A stretch of DNA of 64,000 bases, taken from Streptomyces sp. WMMC940 (lineage in GTDB: Bacteria; Actinomycetota; Actinomycetes; Streptomycetales; Streptomycetaceae). The notes beneath the pieces were generated by a model that was given only the letters and a program-made list of their open reading frames with translations, made no database searches and was not told the origin of the DNA. The translations under genes and the position numbers were made by a program. Shown piece after piece: positions 48,137-58,024 of this stretch (within the stretch, counting starts at the first letter, position 1; each line of letters opens with the position of its first letter). The DNA lies in NCBI RefSeq assembly GCF_027460265.1, contig NZ_JAPZBC010000001.1, positions 5,746,001 to 5,810,000 on the forward strand, given 5' to 3'.

Positions 48137-48176
48137 GCGGGCCGTGTGCCTGGGGAGTTCCCGGCACACGGCCCGC
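48137..48176 (-). terminator. 14-bp stem-loop after the thioredoxin-domain gene
   Basis: Arms 48137-48150 and 48163-48176 pair perfectly (12-nt loop), 24 bp past the stop codon on the minus strand. Confidence 0.8.
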
Positions 48177-48200
48177 GTCGGGGGCCGGCTCTGTGAGGCG

Positions 48201-49013
48201 TCAGCCCTTGAGCGCCTTGTCGACGGCGGCGTTGAACTGCTCGACCGTCATCGGGGCGTTGTCGCTGCCCTCCGCGACGACCTTCTTGCCGTCCATCCTC
48301 AGCGTCGGTGTACCCGTCACGCCGCTGTCGTCGAAGGTCTTCGACATCTTCAGCGCCCAGGCGTCGAACGTGCCGTTCTCGACGTTCTTCTTGAACCCGG
48401 CGTTGTTCTTGAGCGCGTCCACCGAGTCGGCGACCTCCAGCAGATACGCGTCCTTGGCGAACTTGTCCTCGCTCTCCTCCGGGTGGAACTTCGCGGAGTA
48501 GAGGGCCGCCTTGTACTCCATGAAGGCCTCGGGGCTCACGTCGAGTGCCGCGCCGAGGGCGGAGAGGGCGTTCTTGGAACCCTCGCCGTTGTCGCTGTTG
48601 TCGATGAACGTCGCGCCGATGTACTTCAGCCTGTACTTGCCCGCGTCGACGTCCTTCTTCACGGTCTCGCCCACCGCCTGCTCGAACGTCGCGCAGACCG
48701 GGCAGCGCGAGTCCTCGTAGACCTCGAGGGTCTTCTTCGCGGCCGGCTTGCCGATGACGACGGTGGTGCCGTTCTCGCCCTCGGTGTTCTTGGGCTTGAC
48801 GACCTTCGCGTCCTTCGCCGCCTCCCAGGCCGAGGGCTTGTTGGCCTGCATGACGGCGTAGCCGATGCCGCCCGCGGCCGCCAGGACCGCGACGGTCGAG
48901 ACCGCGACGACGACCTGCCGCCTGATCCTGTCCTTCTTGGCCTGGCGCTCGCGCTCCAGACGCAGACGCTCGCGGGCGGCGGCCTTGTTGGCGCGGCTGT
49001 TGCGTGCACTCAT
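48201..49013 (-). CDS. DsbA-family thioredoxin-domain protein, membrane-anchored
   Basis: 270 aa from the ATG at 49013 (GGAG 10 bp upstream). A basic N-terminal cytoplasmic part (~32 residues) is followed by one transmembrane helix (VVVAVSTVAVLAAAGGIGYA) and an extracytoplasmic DsbA-like thioredoxin domain. The active site is CPVC (104-107, in EDSRCPVCATFEQAV), and the cis-Pro loop is GVTGTPTLRMDG. Such proteins handle disulfides in exported proteins. A membrane protein of unknown function is encoded 57 bp upstream and probably cotranscribed; it contains Cys and could be the redox partner, but it is not a recognisable VKOR or DsbB. Confidence 0.9.
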   Translation of the reverse strand: MSARNSRANKAAARERLRLERERQAKKDRIRRQVVVAVSTVAVLAAAGGIGYAVMQANKPSAWEAAKDAKVVKPKNTEGENGTTVVIGKPAAKKTLEVYEDSRCPVCATFEQAVGETVKKDVDAGKYRLKYIGATFIDNSDNGEGSKNALSALGAALDVSPEAFMEYKAALYSAKFHPEESEDKFAKDAYLLEVADSVDALKNNAGFKKNVENGTFDAWALKMSKTFDDSGVTGTPTLRMDGKKVVAEGSDNAPMTVEQFNAAVDKALKG

Positions 49014-49070
49014 GATCGTTTTCTCCGTGGGCATGGTGTGAAAAAGGGTCGGTCGGGGACGTGCCGGGGC

Positions 49071-49754
49071 TCAGGCGTGAGCGGGAGCGGGCAGCGGTGG
49101 TCCCCTCCGTCGCACGGAGTGCACGAAGTGGCGGGTACGGGCGAGGGCCGGGAGGGCCGCCGTCCGCACCGGGGGCCGGTCGGCGGCGGCGCGGCGGTGG
49201 ACGGCGGCGACGGCGGTCAGCAGCGGCCGGAACGCGGCCAGGGCCGCCGTGCGCAGCAGACCCGCGAGTGCCGACTCGCCGTGGCGCAGCCAGGCCGCGG
49301 CGAGCAGCCCGACGGAGACGTGGGCCGCGAGCAGCAGCCAGGGCACATACGGATCGGGGGAGTCGACCAGCGCGGCGAGCCGGCCGTCGGCCGCTGCCAC
49401 ACCGGGCAGATGCGCCCCGGCGGTGCCACCGCAGAGCACGTCCACGCCGACCGCGCGGAGCGATCCGGCGACGGGCCCGCCCGCGGCGCCGTAACAGACG
49501 TGCTGGCCGGCGGTGAAGACCGTGTCCGCGGCCAGTTCCAGGGGGACCAGTGCGGCCGCGATCGGCCCGTACCCCCGCTCCCGGCCCGCCAGGGCGTACG
49601 TGACCAGGAACACTCCGCAGGCGACCGCCGCGACGGTCGTCAGCGGCAGCGGCGCCCGGGAGAGCAGCACATGGGAGGCCACGGACAGCGTCACGACGAG
49701 TGCCGTGAAAACCGCCGCCCGCAGCCCTCTGAGCCGGGTCTCGCCTGTGTGCAC
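49071..49754 (-). CDS. Membrane protein of unknown function
   Basis: 227 aa from a GTG at 49754 with AGGAG 4 bp upstream; the longer frame to 49838 is Arg-rich and not used. Five predicted transmembrane helices, for example AAVFTALVVTLSVASHVLLS, TVAAVACGVFLVTYALAG and WLLLAAHVSVGLLAAAWL. A Gly/Ala-rich loop contains two Cys (HVCYGAAGG and VDVLCGGTAG). The basic C-terminus is disordered. Family not recognised by eye. Same strand as and 57 bp upstream of the DsbA-like gene. Confidence 0.75.
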   Translation of the reverse strand: MHTGETRLRGLRAAVFTALVVTLSVASHVLLSRAPLPLTTVAAVACGVFLVTYALAGRERGYGPIAAALVPLELAADTVFTAGQHVCYGAAGGPVAGSLRAVGVDVLCGGTAGAHLPGVAAADGRLAALVDSPDPYVPWLLLAAHVSVGLLAAAWLRHGESALAGLLRTAALAAFRPLLTAVAAVHRRAAADRPPVRTAALPALARTRHFVHSVRRRGPPLPAPAHA

Positions 49755-50064
49755 GGGGCTCCTGACTGGTGGACGTCCGCACTGCCGGTCCCGGGACCGC
49801 CCGCGGGGAGGAATCCGGCATCGTCTGGAGTGTGCCATGCCGTTCGGTAAGGGGCCGCTAAGAGTCCGGCCCCCTTGCCCCGCGGGGCCAGGGACGGCCC
49901 GTCCCGTGGTCGCTTCGTGCCTGCCGGGCCGCCGCCTTGTGGTGGCCCTCCGTGCGTGCCCGGCCGTCGTGCCGCCGTCCGCCCGCGCGGTCCGGGACGG
50001 GCCCCCGTGCCCGCCGCTCCGCCGGGCCCGGCCGTCCCGGCCCGGGGCACGCTCCGGCCCGGCG
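49755..50064. other. Intergenic region, GC-rich, no gene recognised
   Basis: A 310-bp gap downstream of the DUF2252 gene. An imperfect hairpin using GCCGGGCC (50021-50028) and GGCCCGGC (50056-50063) abuts the DUF2252 stop and may terminate it. Confidence 0.45.
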
Positions 50065-51390
50065 CTACAGCCCCGGGATCCGGCCGTTGCGGAACAGGTC
50101 CAGGAAGATCTGGTGGTCGGCGCGGGCCCGGGCGCCGTAGTCGTGGGCGAAGTCCACCAGCAGGTCCCCGAAGCCGTCCTCGTCCGCCGCGATCGCCGCG
50201 TCGATGGCCCGCTCCGTCGAGAACGGCACCAGCGAGTGGCCGCTCTCGTCGTCCGCGGCCGCGTGCATGGTCGCCGTGGCCCGGCCGAGGTCGGCGACCA
50301 CCGCCGCGATCTCCTCCGGGTCGTCGATGTCGGACCAGTCCAGGTCGACCGCGTACGGGGAGACCTCGGCGACCAGCTGACCCGAGTTGTCGAGCTCCGT
50401 CCAGCCCAGCCAGGGGTCCGCGTGGGCCTGCAGGGCCCGCTGCGAGATCACCGTGCGGTGCCCCTCGTGCCGGAAGTAGCTCCGCACCCGCTCGTCCGTG
50501 ACGTGCCGGGACACCGCCGGGGTCTGCGCCTGCTTCATGTAGATCACGACGTCGTTCTCGAGGGCGTCGCTGTTGCCCTCCAGCAGGATGTTGTACGAGG
50601 GCAGACCGGCGGAGCCGATACCGATGCCGCGCCGCCCGACCACGTCCTTCACCCGGTACGAGTCGGGCCGGGCGAGGCTGGACTCGGGCAGGGTCTCCAG
50701 ATAGCCGTCGAAAGCCGCCAGCACCTTGTAGCGGGTGGCCGCGTCCAGCTCGATCGCGCCGCCGCCGCCGGTGAAACGGCGCTCGAAGTCGCGGATCTCG
50801 GTCATCGAGTCCAGCAGCCCGAAACGGGTCAGCGAGCGGGCGCTGCGCAGTGCCTCCAGCAGCGCGCCGTCCGCCGTGTCCAGGGTGAAGGGCGGCACCT
50901 CGTCGTTCTTCGCGCCGGTCGCCAGGGCGTGGACGCGCTCGCGGTAGGCGGCGGCGAAGATCCGCACCAGCTCGGTGATCTGCTCGTCGCCGAGGGCCTT
51001 CGTGTAGCCGATCAGTGCCAGCGAGGCGGAGAGCCGCTTGAGGTCCCAGGTGAAGGGGCCCACGTACGCCTCGTCGAAGTCGTTGACGTTGAAGACCAGC
51101 CGGCCGTTGGAGTCCATGTACGTGCCGAAGTTCTCGGCGTGCAGGTCGCCGTGGATCCACACCCGGCTGGTCCGCTCGTCCAGGTACGGACCGGCGTGCT
51201 GCTCGCGCTCCAGGTCGGCGTAGAACAGGCTCGCCGAGCCCCGGTAGAAGGCGAAGGCCGAGGCCGCCATCTTGCGGAACTTCACCCGGAACGCGGCCGG
51301 GTCGGCGGCCAGGAGCTCGCCGAAGGCGGTGCCGAACACGGAGAGGATCTCCTCACCGCGCTCGCCGGCCGGGGGCTGGTGGACCGACAT
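50065..51390 (-). CDS. DUF2252 family protein
   Basis: 441 aa from an ATG at 51390 with AGGAGG 11 bp upstream. The protein-kinase-like fold of DUF2252 is recognisable: FRVKFRKMAASAFAFYRGSA near the start, then VWIHGDLHAENFGTYMDSNG, NVNDFDEAYVGPFTWDLKRL and the C-terminal YARQRA-like tail. The IHGDLHxxN motif resembles phosphotransferase catalytic loops (aminoglycoside/choline kinases), but no activity is established. It runs divergently to dnaE across a 191-bp region. Confidence 0.88.
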   Translation of the reverse strand: MSVHQPPAGERGEEILSVFGTAFGELLAADPAAFRVKFRKMAASAFAFYRGSASLFYADLEREQHAGPYLDERTSRVWIHGDLHAENFGTYMDSNGRLVFNVNDFDEAYVGPFTWDLKRLSASLALIGYTKALGDEQITELVRIFAAAYRERVHALATGAKNDEVPPFTLDTADGALLEALRSARSLTRFGLLDSMTEIRDFERRFTGGGGAIELDAATRYKVLAAFDGYLETLPESSLARPDSYRVKDVVGRRGIGIGSAGLPSYNILLEGNSDALENDVVIYMKQAQTPAVSRHVTDERVRSYFRHEGHRTVISQRALQAHADPWLGWTELDNSGQLVAEVSPYAVDLDWSDIDDPEEIAAVVADLGRATATMHAAADDESGHSLVPFSTERAIDAAIAADEDGFGDLLVDFAHDYGARARADHQIFLDLFRNGRIPGL

Positions 51391-51581
51391 CGCTGGGTGC
51401 CTCCTGGTGCATGTCGTGGGGGACGGGTGTTCCGCCCCGCTCAACGCACGACCGTAGTGCGGAGTGCCCGGCGCGCCCATCTGCGACTCCCCGCCGGGTC
51501 GTGGTGCCCGGCCCCCTTTTGTCGGTGCGGAGGCATAGACTTCCACGCTGTCCACCCAGACCGTCCTGGAGGCCTCCCGCC

Positions 51582-54500
51582 GTGACCAAGCCGCCCTTCA
51601 CGCACCTTCACGTCCACACCCAGTACTCGCTGCTGGACGGTGCCGCGCGGCTCAAGGACATGTTCAATGCCTGCAACGAGATGGGCATGACGCACATCGC
51701 CATGAGCGATCACGGCAACCTCCACGGCGCGTACGACTTCTTCCACTCCGCGCAGAAGGCCGGAGTCACCCCGATCATCGGGATCGAGGCCTATGTCGCG
51801 CCGGAGTCGCGGCGGAACAAGCGGAAGATCCTGTGGGGTCAGCCGCACCAGAAGCGGGACGACGTCTCCGGTTCCGGCGGTTACACCCACAAGACGATCT
51901 GGGCGGCGAACGCGACGGGTCTGCACAACCTCTTCCGCCTCTCCTCGGACGCGTACGCCGAGGGCTGGCTCCAGAAGTGGCCCCGGATGGACAAGGAGAC
52001 GATCTCCAAGTGGTCCGAGGGCCTGATCGCCTCCACCGGCTGCCCCTCGGGCGAGCTCCAGACCCGGCTGCGTCTCGGCCAGTTCGACGAGGCCCTGAAG
52101 TCGGCGTCCGAGTACCAGGACATCTTCGGCAAGGACCGGTACTTCCTGGAGCTGATGGACCACGGCATCGAGATCGAGCGCCGCGTCCGCGACGGGCTGC
52201 TGGAGATCGGCAGGAAGCTCGGCATCCCGCCGCTGGTCACGAACGACTCGCACTACACGTACTCCCACGAGGCCGGCGCCCATGACGCGCTGCTGTGCAT
52301 CCAGACCGGCAAGAACCTCTCCGACCCCGACCGCTTCAAGTTCGACGGCACCGGCTACTACCTGAAGTCGACCGACGAGATGTACGCGATCGACTCCTCG
52401 GACGCCTGGCAGGAGGGCTGCCGCAACACGCTGCTGGTCGCCGAGCAGGTCGACACGACCGGGATGTTCGAGAAGCGCGACCTGATGCCGAAGTTCGACA
52501 TCCCCGAGGGGCACACGGAGGTCTCCTGGTTCCGCGAGGAGACGATGCGCGGCATGCAGCGCAGGTTCCCCGACGGCATCCCGGACGACCGCATGAAGCA
52601 GGTCGAGTACGAGATGGACACGATCATCTCGATGGGCTTCCCGGGCTACTTCCTCGTGGTCGCCGACTTCATCATGTGGGCGAAGAAGCAGGGCATCGCG
52701 GTCGGCCCGGGCCGGGGCTCCGCGGCCGGCTCGATCGTCGCGTACGCCATGGGCATCACCGACCTGGACCCCATCCCGCACGGACTGATCTTCGAGCGCT
52801 TCCTCAATCCCGAGCGCGTCTCGATGCCCGATGTCGACATCGACTTCGACGAGCGCAGGCGCGTCGAGGTGATCAGGTACGTGACGGAGAAGTACGGCGC
52901 GGACAAGGTCGCCATGATCGGCACGTACGGCACCATCAAGGCCAAGAACGCCATCAAGGACTCCGCCCGTGTGCTGGGCTACCCGTACGCGATGGGCGAC
53001 CGGCTCACCAAGGCCATGCCCGCCGACGTCCTCGGCAAGGGCATCCCGCTCTCCGGCATCCTCGACCCGCAGCACCCGCGCTACAGCGAGGCCGGCGAGA
53101 TCCGCGGGATGTACGAGAACGAGCCGGACGTCAAGAAGGTCATCGACACCGCCCGCGGTGTGGAGGGCCTGGTCCGGCAGATGGGTGTGCACGCCGCCGG
53201 CGTGATCATGTCCAGCGAGACCATCACCGACCATGTCCCCGTGTGGGTGAGGCACACCGACGGGGTGACCATCACCCAGTGGGACTACCCGAGCTGTGAG
53301 TCGCTCGGCCTGCTGAAGATGGACTTCCTGGGCCTGCGCAACCTCACGATCATGGACGACGCCGTCAAGATGGTGAAGGCCAACAAGGGGATCGACATCG
53401 ACCTCCTGAGCCTGCCGCTGGACGACCCCACGACGTTCGAGCTGCTGCAGCGCGGCGACACCCTCGGCGTCTTCCAGTTCGACGGCGGCCCCATGCGCTC
53501 GTTGCTGCGGCTGATGAAGCCCGACAACTTCGAGGACATCTCCGCCGTGTCGGCCCTCTACCGGCCGGGCCCGATGGGCATGAACTCGCACACCAACTAC
53601 GCCCTCCGCAAGAACGGCCAGCAGGAGATCACCCCGATCCACCCGGAGCTGGAGGAGCCGCTCAAGGAGGTCCTGGACGTCACCTACGGCCTGATCGTCT
53701 ACCAGGAGCAGGTGCAGAAGGCCGCCCAGATCATCGCCGGCTACTCCCTCGGCGAGGCCGACATCCTCCGCCGGGTGATGGGCAAGAAGAAGCCCGAGGA
53801 GCTGGCCAAGAACTTCACGATCTTCCAGGCGGGCGCGCGGAAGAACGACTACAGCGACGAGGCCATCCAGGCCCTGTGGGACGTGCTGGTCCCCTTCGCC
53901 GGATACGCCTTCAACAAGGCGCACTCCGCCGCCTACGGCCTCGTCTCCTACTGGACGGCCTACCTCAAGGCCAACCACCCGGCCGAGTACATGGCGGCGC
54001 TGCTCACCTCGGTCAAGGACGACAAGGACAAGTCCGCCGTCTATCTGAACGAGTGCCGCCGTATGGGCATCAAGGTCCTGCCGCCCAATGTGAACGAGTC
54101 GGAGCCGAACTTCGCGGCCCAGGGAGACGACGTGATCCTGTTCGGCCTCACGGCCGTCCGGAACGTCGGGCAGAACGTCGTGGACTCGATCATCAAATGC
54201 CGCAAGGCCAAGGGGAAGTACGCGACGTTCCCGGACTTCCTGGACAAGGTCGAGGCGGTCGTCTGCAACAAGCGGACCGTCGAGTCGCTCATCAAGGCCG
54301 GCGCCTTCGACGAGATGGGCCACACCCGCAAGGGCCTGGTCGCCCAGCACGAACCGATGATCGACAACGTGGTCGCGGTCAAGCGCAAGGAGGCCGAGGG
54401 GCAGTTCGACCTCTTCGGCGGTATGGGCGACGAGTCGAGCGGTGAGCCGGGCTTCGGTCTCGACGTCGAGTTCTCCGACGTGGAGTGGGAGAAGTCGTAC

Positions 54501-55121
54501 CTGCTCGCCCAGGAGCGCGAGATGCTCGGCCTGTACGTCTCCGACCACCCGCTCTTCGGCATCGAGCACGTGCTGAGCGACAAGACCGACGCGGCCATCG
54601 CGCAGCTCACCGGTGGGGAGCACTCCGACGGCGCCGTCGTCACCATCGGCGGCATCATCTCGGGTCTGCAGCGGAAGATGACCAAGCAGGGCAACGCCTG
54701 GGCCATCGCCACCGTGGAGGACCTGGCCGGCTCGATCGAGTGCATGTTCTTCCCCGCGACGTACCAGCTGGTGTCCACCCAGCTCGTCGAGGACACGGTG
54801 GTCTTCGTGAAGGGCCGGCTCGACAAGCGCGAGGACGTCCCCCGGCTGGTCGCGATGGAGCTGATGGTCCCCGACCTGTCCTCGGCGGGCACCAACGCGC
54901 CCGTGGTGATCACCATTCCGACGGTGAAGGTCACCCCGCCCATGATCAGCCGGCTCGGCGAGATCCTTGGCCACCACAAGGGCAACACGGAGGTCCGGAT
55001 CAAGCTCCAGGGCGCCCGCAAGACCACGGTGCTGCGCCTCGACCGGCACCGGGTCCAGCCCGATCCCGCGCTGTTCGGCGATCTCAAGGTGCTGCTCGGC
55101 CCGTCCTGCCTGGCGGGCTGA
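51582..55121 (+). CDS. dnaE: DNA polymerase III alpha subunit DnaE1
   Basis: 1179 aa from a GTG at 51582 (GGAGG upstream). The main replicative polymerase. An N-terminal PHP domain starts FTHLHVHTQYSLLDGAARL and keeps most metal-binding residues (HVHTQ, MSDHGN, VTNDSHY). The palm contains GPGRGSAAGSIVAYAMGITD and the catalytic PDVDIDFDE (about 416-424). YQEQVQKAAQIIAGYSLGEA and the helix-hairpin-helix follow, with an OB-fold near residue ~1010 (VTIGGIISGLQRKMTKQGNA). Length fits the DnaE1 type. Ends at a 15-bp hairpin. Confidence 0.97.
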   Translation: MTKPPFTHLHVHTQYSLLDGAARLKDMFNACNEMGMTHIAMSDHGNLHGAYDFFHSAQKAGVTPIIGIEAYVAPESRRNKRKILWGQPHQKRDDVSGSGGYTHKTIWAANATGLHNLFRLSSDAYAEGWLQKWPRMDKETISKWSEGLIASTGCPSGELQTRLRLGQFDEALKSASEYQDIFGKDRYFLELMDHGIEIERRVRDGLLEIGRKLGIPPLVTNDSHYTYSHEAGAHDALLCIQTGKNLSDPDRFKFDGTGYYLKSTDEMYAIDSSDAWQEGCRNTLLVAEQVDTTGMFEKRDLMPKFDIPEGHTEVSWFREETMRGMQRRFPDGIPDDRMKQVEYEMDTIISMGFPGYFLVVADFIMWAKKQGIAVGPGRGSAAGSIVAYAMGITDLDPIPHGLIFERFLNPERVSMPDVDIDFDERRRVEVIRYVTEKYGADKVAMIGTYGTIKAKNAIKDSARVLGYPYAMGDRLTKAMPADVLGKGIPLSGILDPQHPRYSEAGEIRGMYENEPDVKKVIDTARGVEGLVRQMGVHAAGVIMSSETITDHVPVWVRHTDGVTITQWDYPSCESLGLLKMDFLGLRNLTIMDDAVKMVKANKGIDIDLLSLPLDDPTTFELLQRGDTLGVFQFDGGPMRSLLRLMKPDNFEDISAVSALYRPGPMGMNSHTNYALRKNGQQEITPIHPELEEPLKEVLDVTYGLIVYQEQVQKAAQIIAGYSLGEADILRRVMGKKKPEELAKNFTIFQAGARKNDYSDEAIQALWDVLVPFAGYAFNKAHSAAYGLVSYWTAYLKANHPAEYMAALLTSVKDDKDKSAVYLNECRRMGIKVLPPNVNESEPNFAAQGDDVILFGLTAVRNVGQNVVDSIIKCRKAKGKYATFPDFLDKVEAVVCNKRTVESLIKAGAFDEMGHTRKGLVAQHEPMIDNVVAVKRKEAEGQFDLFGGMGDESSGEPGFGLDVEFSDVEWEKSYLLAQEREMLGLYVSDHPLFGIEHVLSDKTDAAIAQLTGGEHSDGAVVTIGGIISGLQRKMTKQGNAWAIATVEDLAGSIECMFFPATYQLVSTQLVEDTVVFVKGRLDKREDVPRLVAMELMVPDLSSAGTNAPVVITIPTVKVTPPMISRLGEILGHHKGNTEVRIKLQGARKTTVLRLDRHRVQPDPALFGDLKVLLGPSCLAG

Positions 55122-55225
55122 GGGCCGTGACGCGCGGCGCCGGGCCGTTGACGGCCGCGGCCCGGCACGGGCGGGACCGGCCCGACGGGCGTGAGTCCGC
55201 CGGCCACGCCGGCGTGCGGCGCAAG

Positions 55226-55261
55226 TGAGGGGCGCGCCCGGGCGGCCGGGCGCGCCCCTCA
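55226..55261. terminator. 15-bp stem-loop between dnaE and the convergent 51-aa gene
   Basis: Arms 55226-55240 and 55247-55261 pair perfectly around a 6-nt loop. It lies downstream of both convergent genes and can serve either strand. Confidence 0.8.
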
Positions 55262-55303
55262 TCCATACGTCACACAGGGAAACCGTATGCCGGGCGTGAC
55301 GCG

Positions 55304-55459
55304 TCAGTTGTGGCCGAAGCGCTTCTGCCGCCCCTTGTGGGCCACGCTCGTCGCGATCGGCACGTCCGACTCGGCCTCAGGGGTACGGGCATCCTGGCCA
55401 CCGCGCTCGCCGGGGGAGCCGCTCTGGGCCTTGCGTTCTCGGTTCTTGTTCTTGGCCAT
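55304..55459 (-). CDS. Small conserved hydrophilic protein (51 aa)
   Basis: ATG at 55459 with GGGAGG 7 bp upstream; stop at 55304. The product begins MAKNKNRERKAQSGS and ends HKGRQKRFGHN; it is highly charged, with no membrane segment or Cys. Codon usage is coding-like (G/C third bases). The gene sits convergent to dnaE with a shared terminator. Function unknown. Confidence 0.75.
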   Translation of the reverse strand: MAKNKNRERKAQSGSPGERGGQDARTPEAESDVPIATSVAHKGRQKRFGHN

Positions 55460-55691
55460 GGTGATGCCTCCCGAGGGATGTAGGGGCCAGGGCCGTCCTC
55501 AGCCTCACACAGCCGAATACTCTGCGCATTTCGGATCGTTGCAGTGAGTAACGGGCTGCTGTTACGGTGCGGTTTCGCTCCCCGCCACGCCGATGATCGA
55601 GTTCCGGCGGTCAACCCTGCGGCGTTCGGGCAGACTCGAAGGAAACCCGAAGCAACTCCGATCCCGAGGTTCCCGAAAGAGGGTGGAACGC

Positions 55692-56957
55692 GTGGACCGC
55701 TGCGTCGTCCTGGTGGACGCCGGCTATCTGCTGGGAGCCGCCGCGAGCCTCCTCGCCGGGGAACCGGCCCGTTCCCGCATCACCGTCGACCACGCCGCCC
55801 TCATCCAGGCCCTGCGCGAGCGCGCGGAGGCCGACACCGAACGTCCCCTGCTGCGCATCTACTGGTTCGACGGCGCCCCCGACCGGGTTCCCCAGCCCGA
55901 GCACCGCCGCCTCCGGGTCATGCCCCGGGTCACCGTCCGGCTGGGCGCGCTCACCCGCAGCGACGGCCGCTGGGCGCAGAAGGGCGTCGACGCCGCCATG
56001 CACGCGGAGCTCACGGAGCTCGCCAGGAACCGGGCCTGTTCGGACGTGGTGCTGGTGACCGGGGACGGCGATCTGCTCCCCGGACTGATGTCCGCGAAGG
56101 AGCACGGCGTCGCCGTCCACCTCTGGGCCGTCCAGGCCGCCGACGGCGACTACAACCAGTCGGAGGACCTGGTCGCCGAGGCCGACGAACGCCGCGTCCT
56201 CGACCGCGCCTGGATCACCCAGGCGGTGCGCGCCAAGGAACTCAGCGGTGTCTGCGCCCCGCCGCCCGCGCCCCGGCCCGAGATCGCGGCCATCCTCTCC
56301 GCCCCGTTGCCCGAGTCGGCGCCGGCCGCCGCGGAACGCCCGGAGGAGACCGCCGGCCCGGTGGCGGGCGGCAACGGCACGGCGCCCCCGGCCCCGTCGG
56401 CCGCGAGCGGCACGGAGAACGGCGCCGCCGCGCCCACCGCCCACCACCACACGAAGGGCGTTCCCACCCCCAAGGACCTGGCGGGCCTGCGCGGCCCGTC
56501 GGGCCAGGCCGAGCGCCATCCGGCCGCCGGGGCGACCCTGCGCTGGTCCTCCGACAAGGGCTGGATCGAGCGACCGGGCGCCGGTGCGCCCGCCGAGCCC
56601 CCGGAGGCGGCGTCCCTGCCCACCCTGGCCCAGCTCACCAGCGCCGAGCAGCGCTGGGCGGACCGCGAGGAGGACATCACCACCGTCGGCGGTGACCCTT
56701 TCGAGGTCGGGCAGGTCTTCGCCCGGCGCTGGATGGAGCGGCTGCCGGATCCGGCGCACGTGGAGAAGCTGTCCGGCATGTACCCGCGTGTTCCGCACCG
56801 CATCGACGGCGAACTGCTGCGGTACGCGGCCCGGTTCGGGCTGCTCGCGCACAAGGACGACCAGATCGACGAGCACGACCGCTATGCCATCAGGGCCGGA
56901 TTCTGGCGGGAGATCGATGTCCGAGCGGCCGCGGAACGCGCCCCGGCCGGGGACTAG
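55692..56957 (+). CDS. NYN-domain (PIN-like) protein, putative RNase
   Basis: 421 aa from the GTG at 55692; a GTG at 55683 is also in frame but abuts the ribosome-binding site. The N-terminal NYN domain (DUF88, PIN-like nuclease fold) shows the acidic residues of the active site: CVVLVDAGYLLG, RIYWFDGAPD, WAQKGVDAAMHAEL and VLVTGDGDLLPGL. A Pro/Ala-rich linker spans about 190-300. A second conserved C-terminal domain (FEVGQVFARRWMERLPD, RVPHRIDGELLRYAARFG) is of a type seen at the end of actinobacterial NYN proteins. RNA cleavage is inferred from the fold. The next gene starts 28 bp later. Confidence 0.88.
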   Translation: MDRCVVLVDAGYLLGAAASLLAGEPARSRITVDHAALIQALRERAEADTERPLLRIYWFDGAPDRVPQPEHRRLRVMPRVTVRLGALTRSDGRWAQKGVDAAMHAELTELARNRACSDVVLVTGDGDLLPGLMSAKEHGVAVHLWAVQAADGDYNQSEDLVAEADERRVLDRAWITQAVRAKELSGVCAPPPAPRPEIAAILSAPLPESAPAAAERPEETAGPVAGGNGTAPPAPSAASGTENGAAAPTAHHHTKGVPTPKDLAGLRGPSGQAERHPAAGATLRWSSDKGWIERPGAGAPAEPPEAASLPTLAQLTSAEQRWADREEDITTVGGDPFEVGQVFARRWMERLPDPAHVEKLSGMYPRVPHRIDGELLRYAARFGLLAHKDDQIDEHDRYAIRAGFWREIDVRAAAERAPAGD

Positions 56958-56971
56958 GCCGGGCGACCCCT

Positions 56972-56977
56972 TAGGCT
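56972..56977 (+). promoter_or_regulatory. -10 box TAGGCT upstream of the ABC transporter genes
   Basis: TAGGCT ends 8 bp before the GTG at 56986, and no ribosome-binding site precedes that GTG, so the mRNA may be leaderless. Confidence 0.4.
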
Positions 56978-56985
56978 CGTCCCTC

Positions 56986-57969
<984 letters not shown>

Positions 57970-58024
57970 GACGTGAGCCGTCGCCCGCACCGACGTCGTC
58001 CGTACCGAACAGGAGCAGCGCCAG

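Noticed and set aside
51441..55262. Minus-strand frame of 1273 codons opposite dnaE
   Set aside because: Shadow frame caused by high GC3; dnaE motifs are intact on the plus strand.
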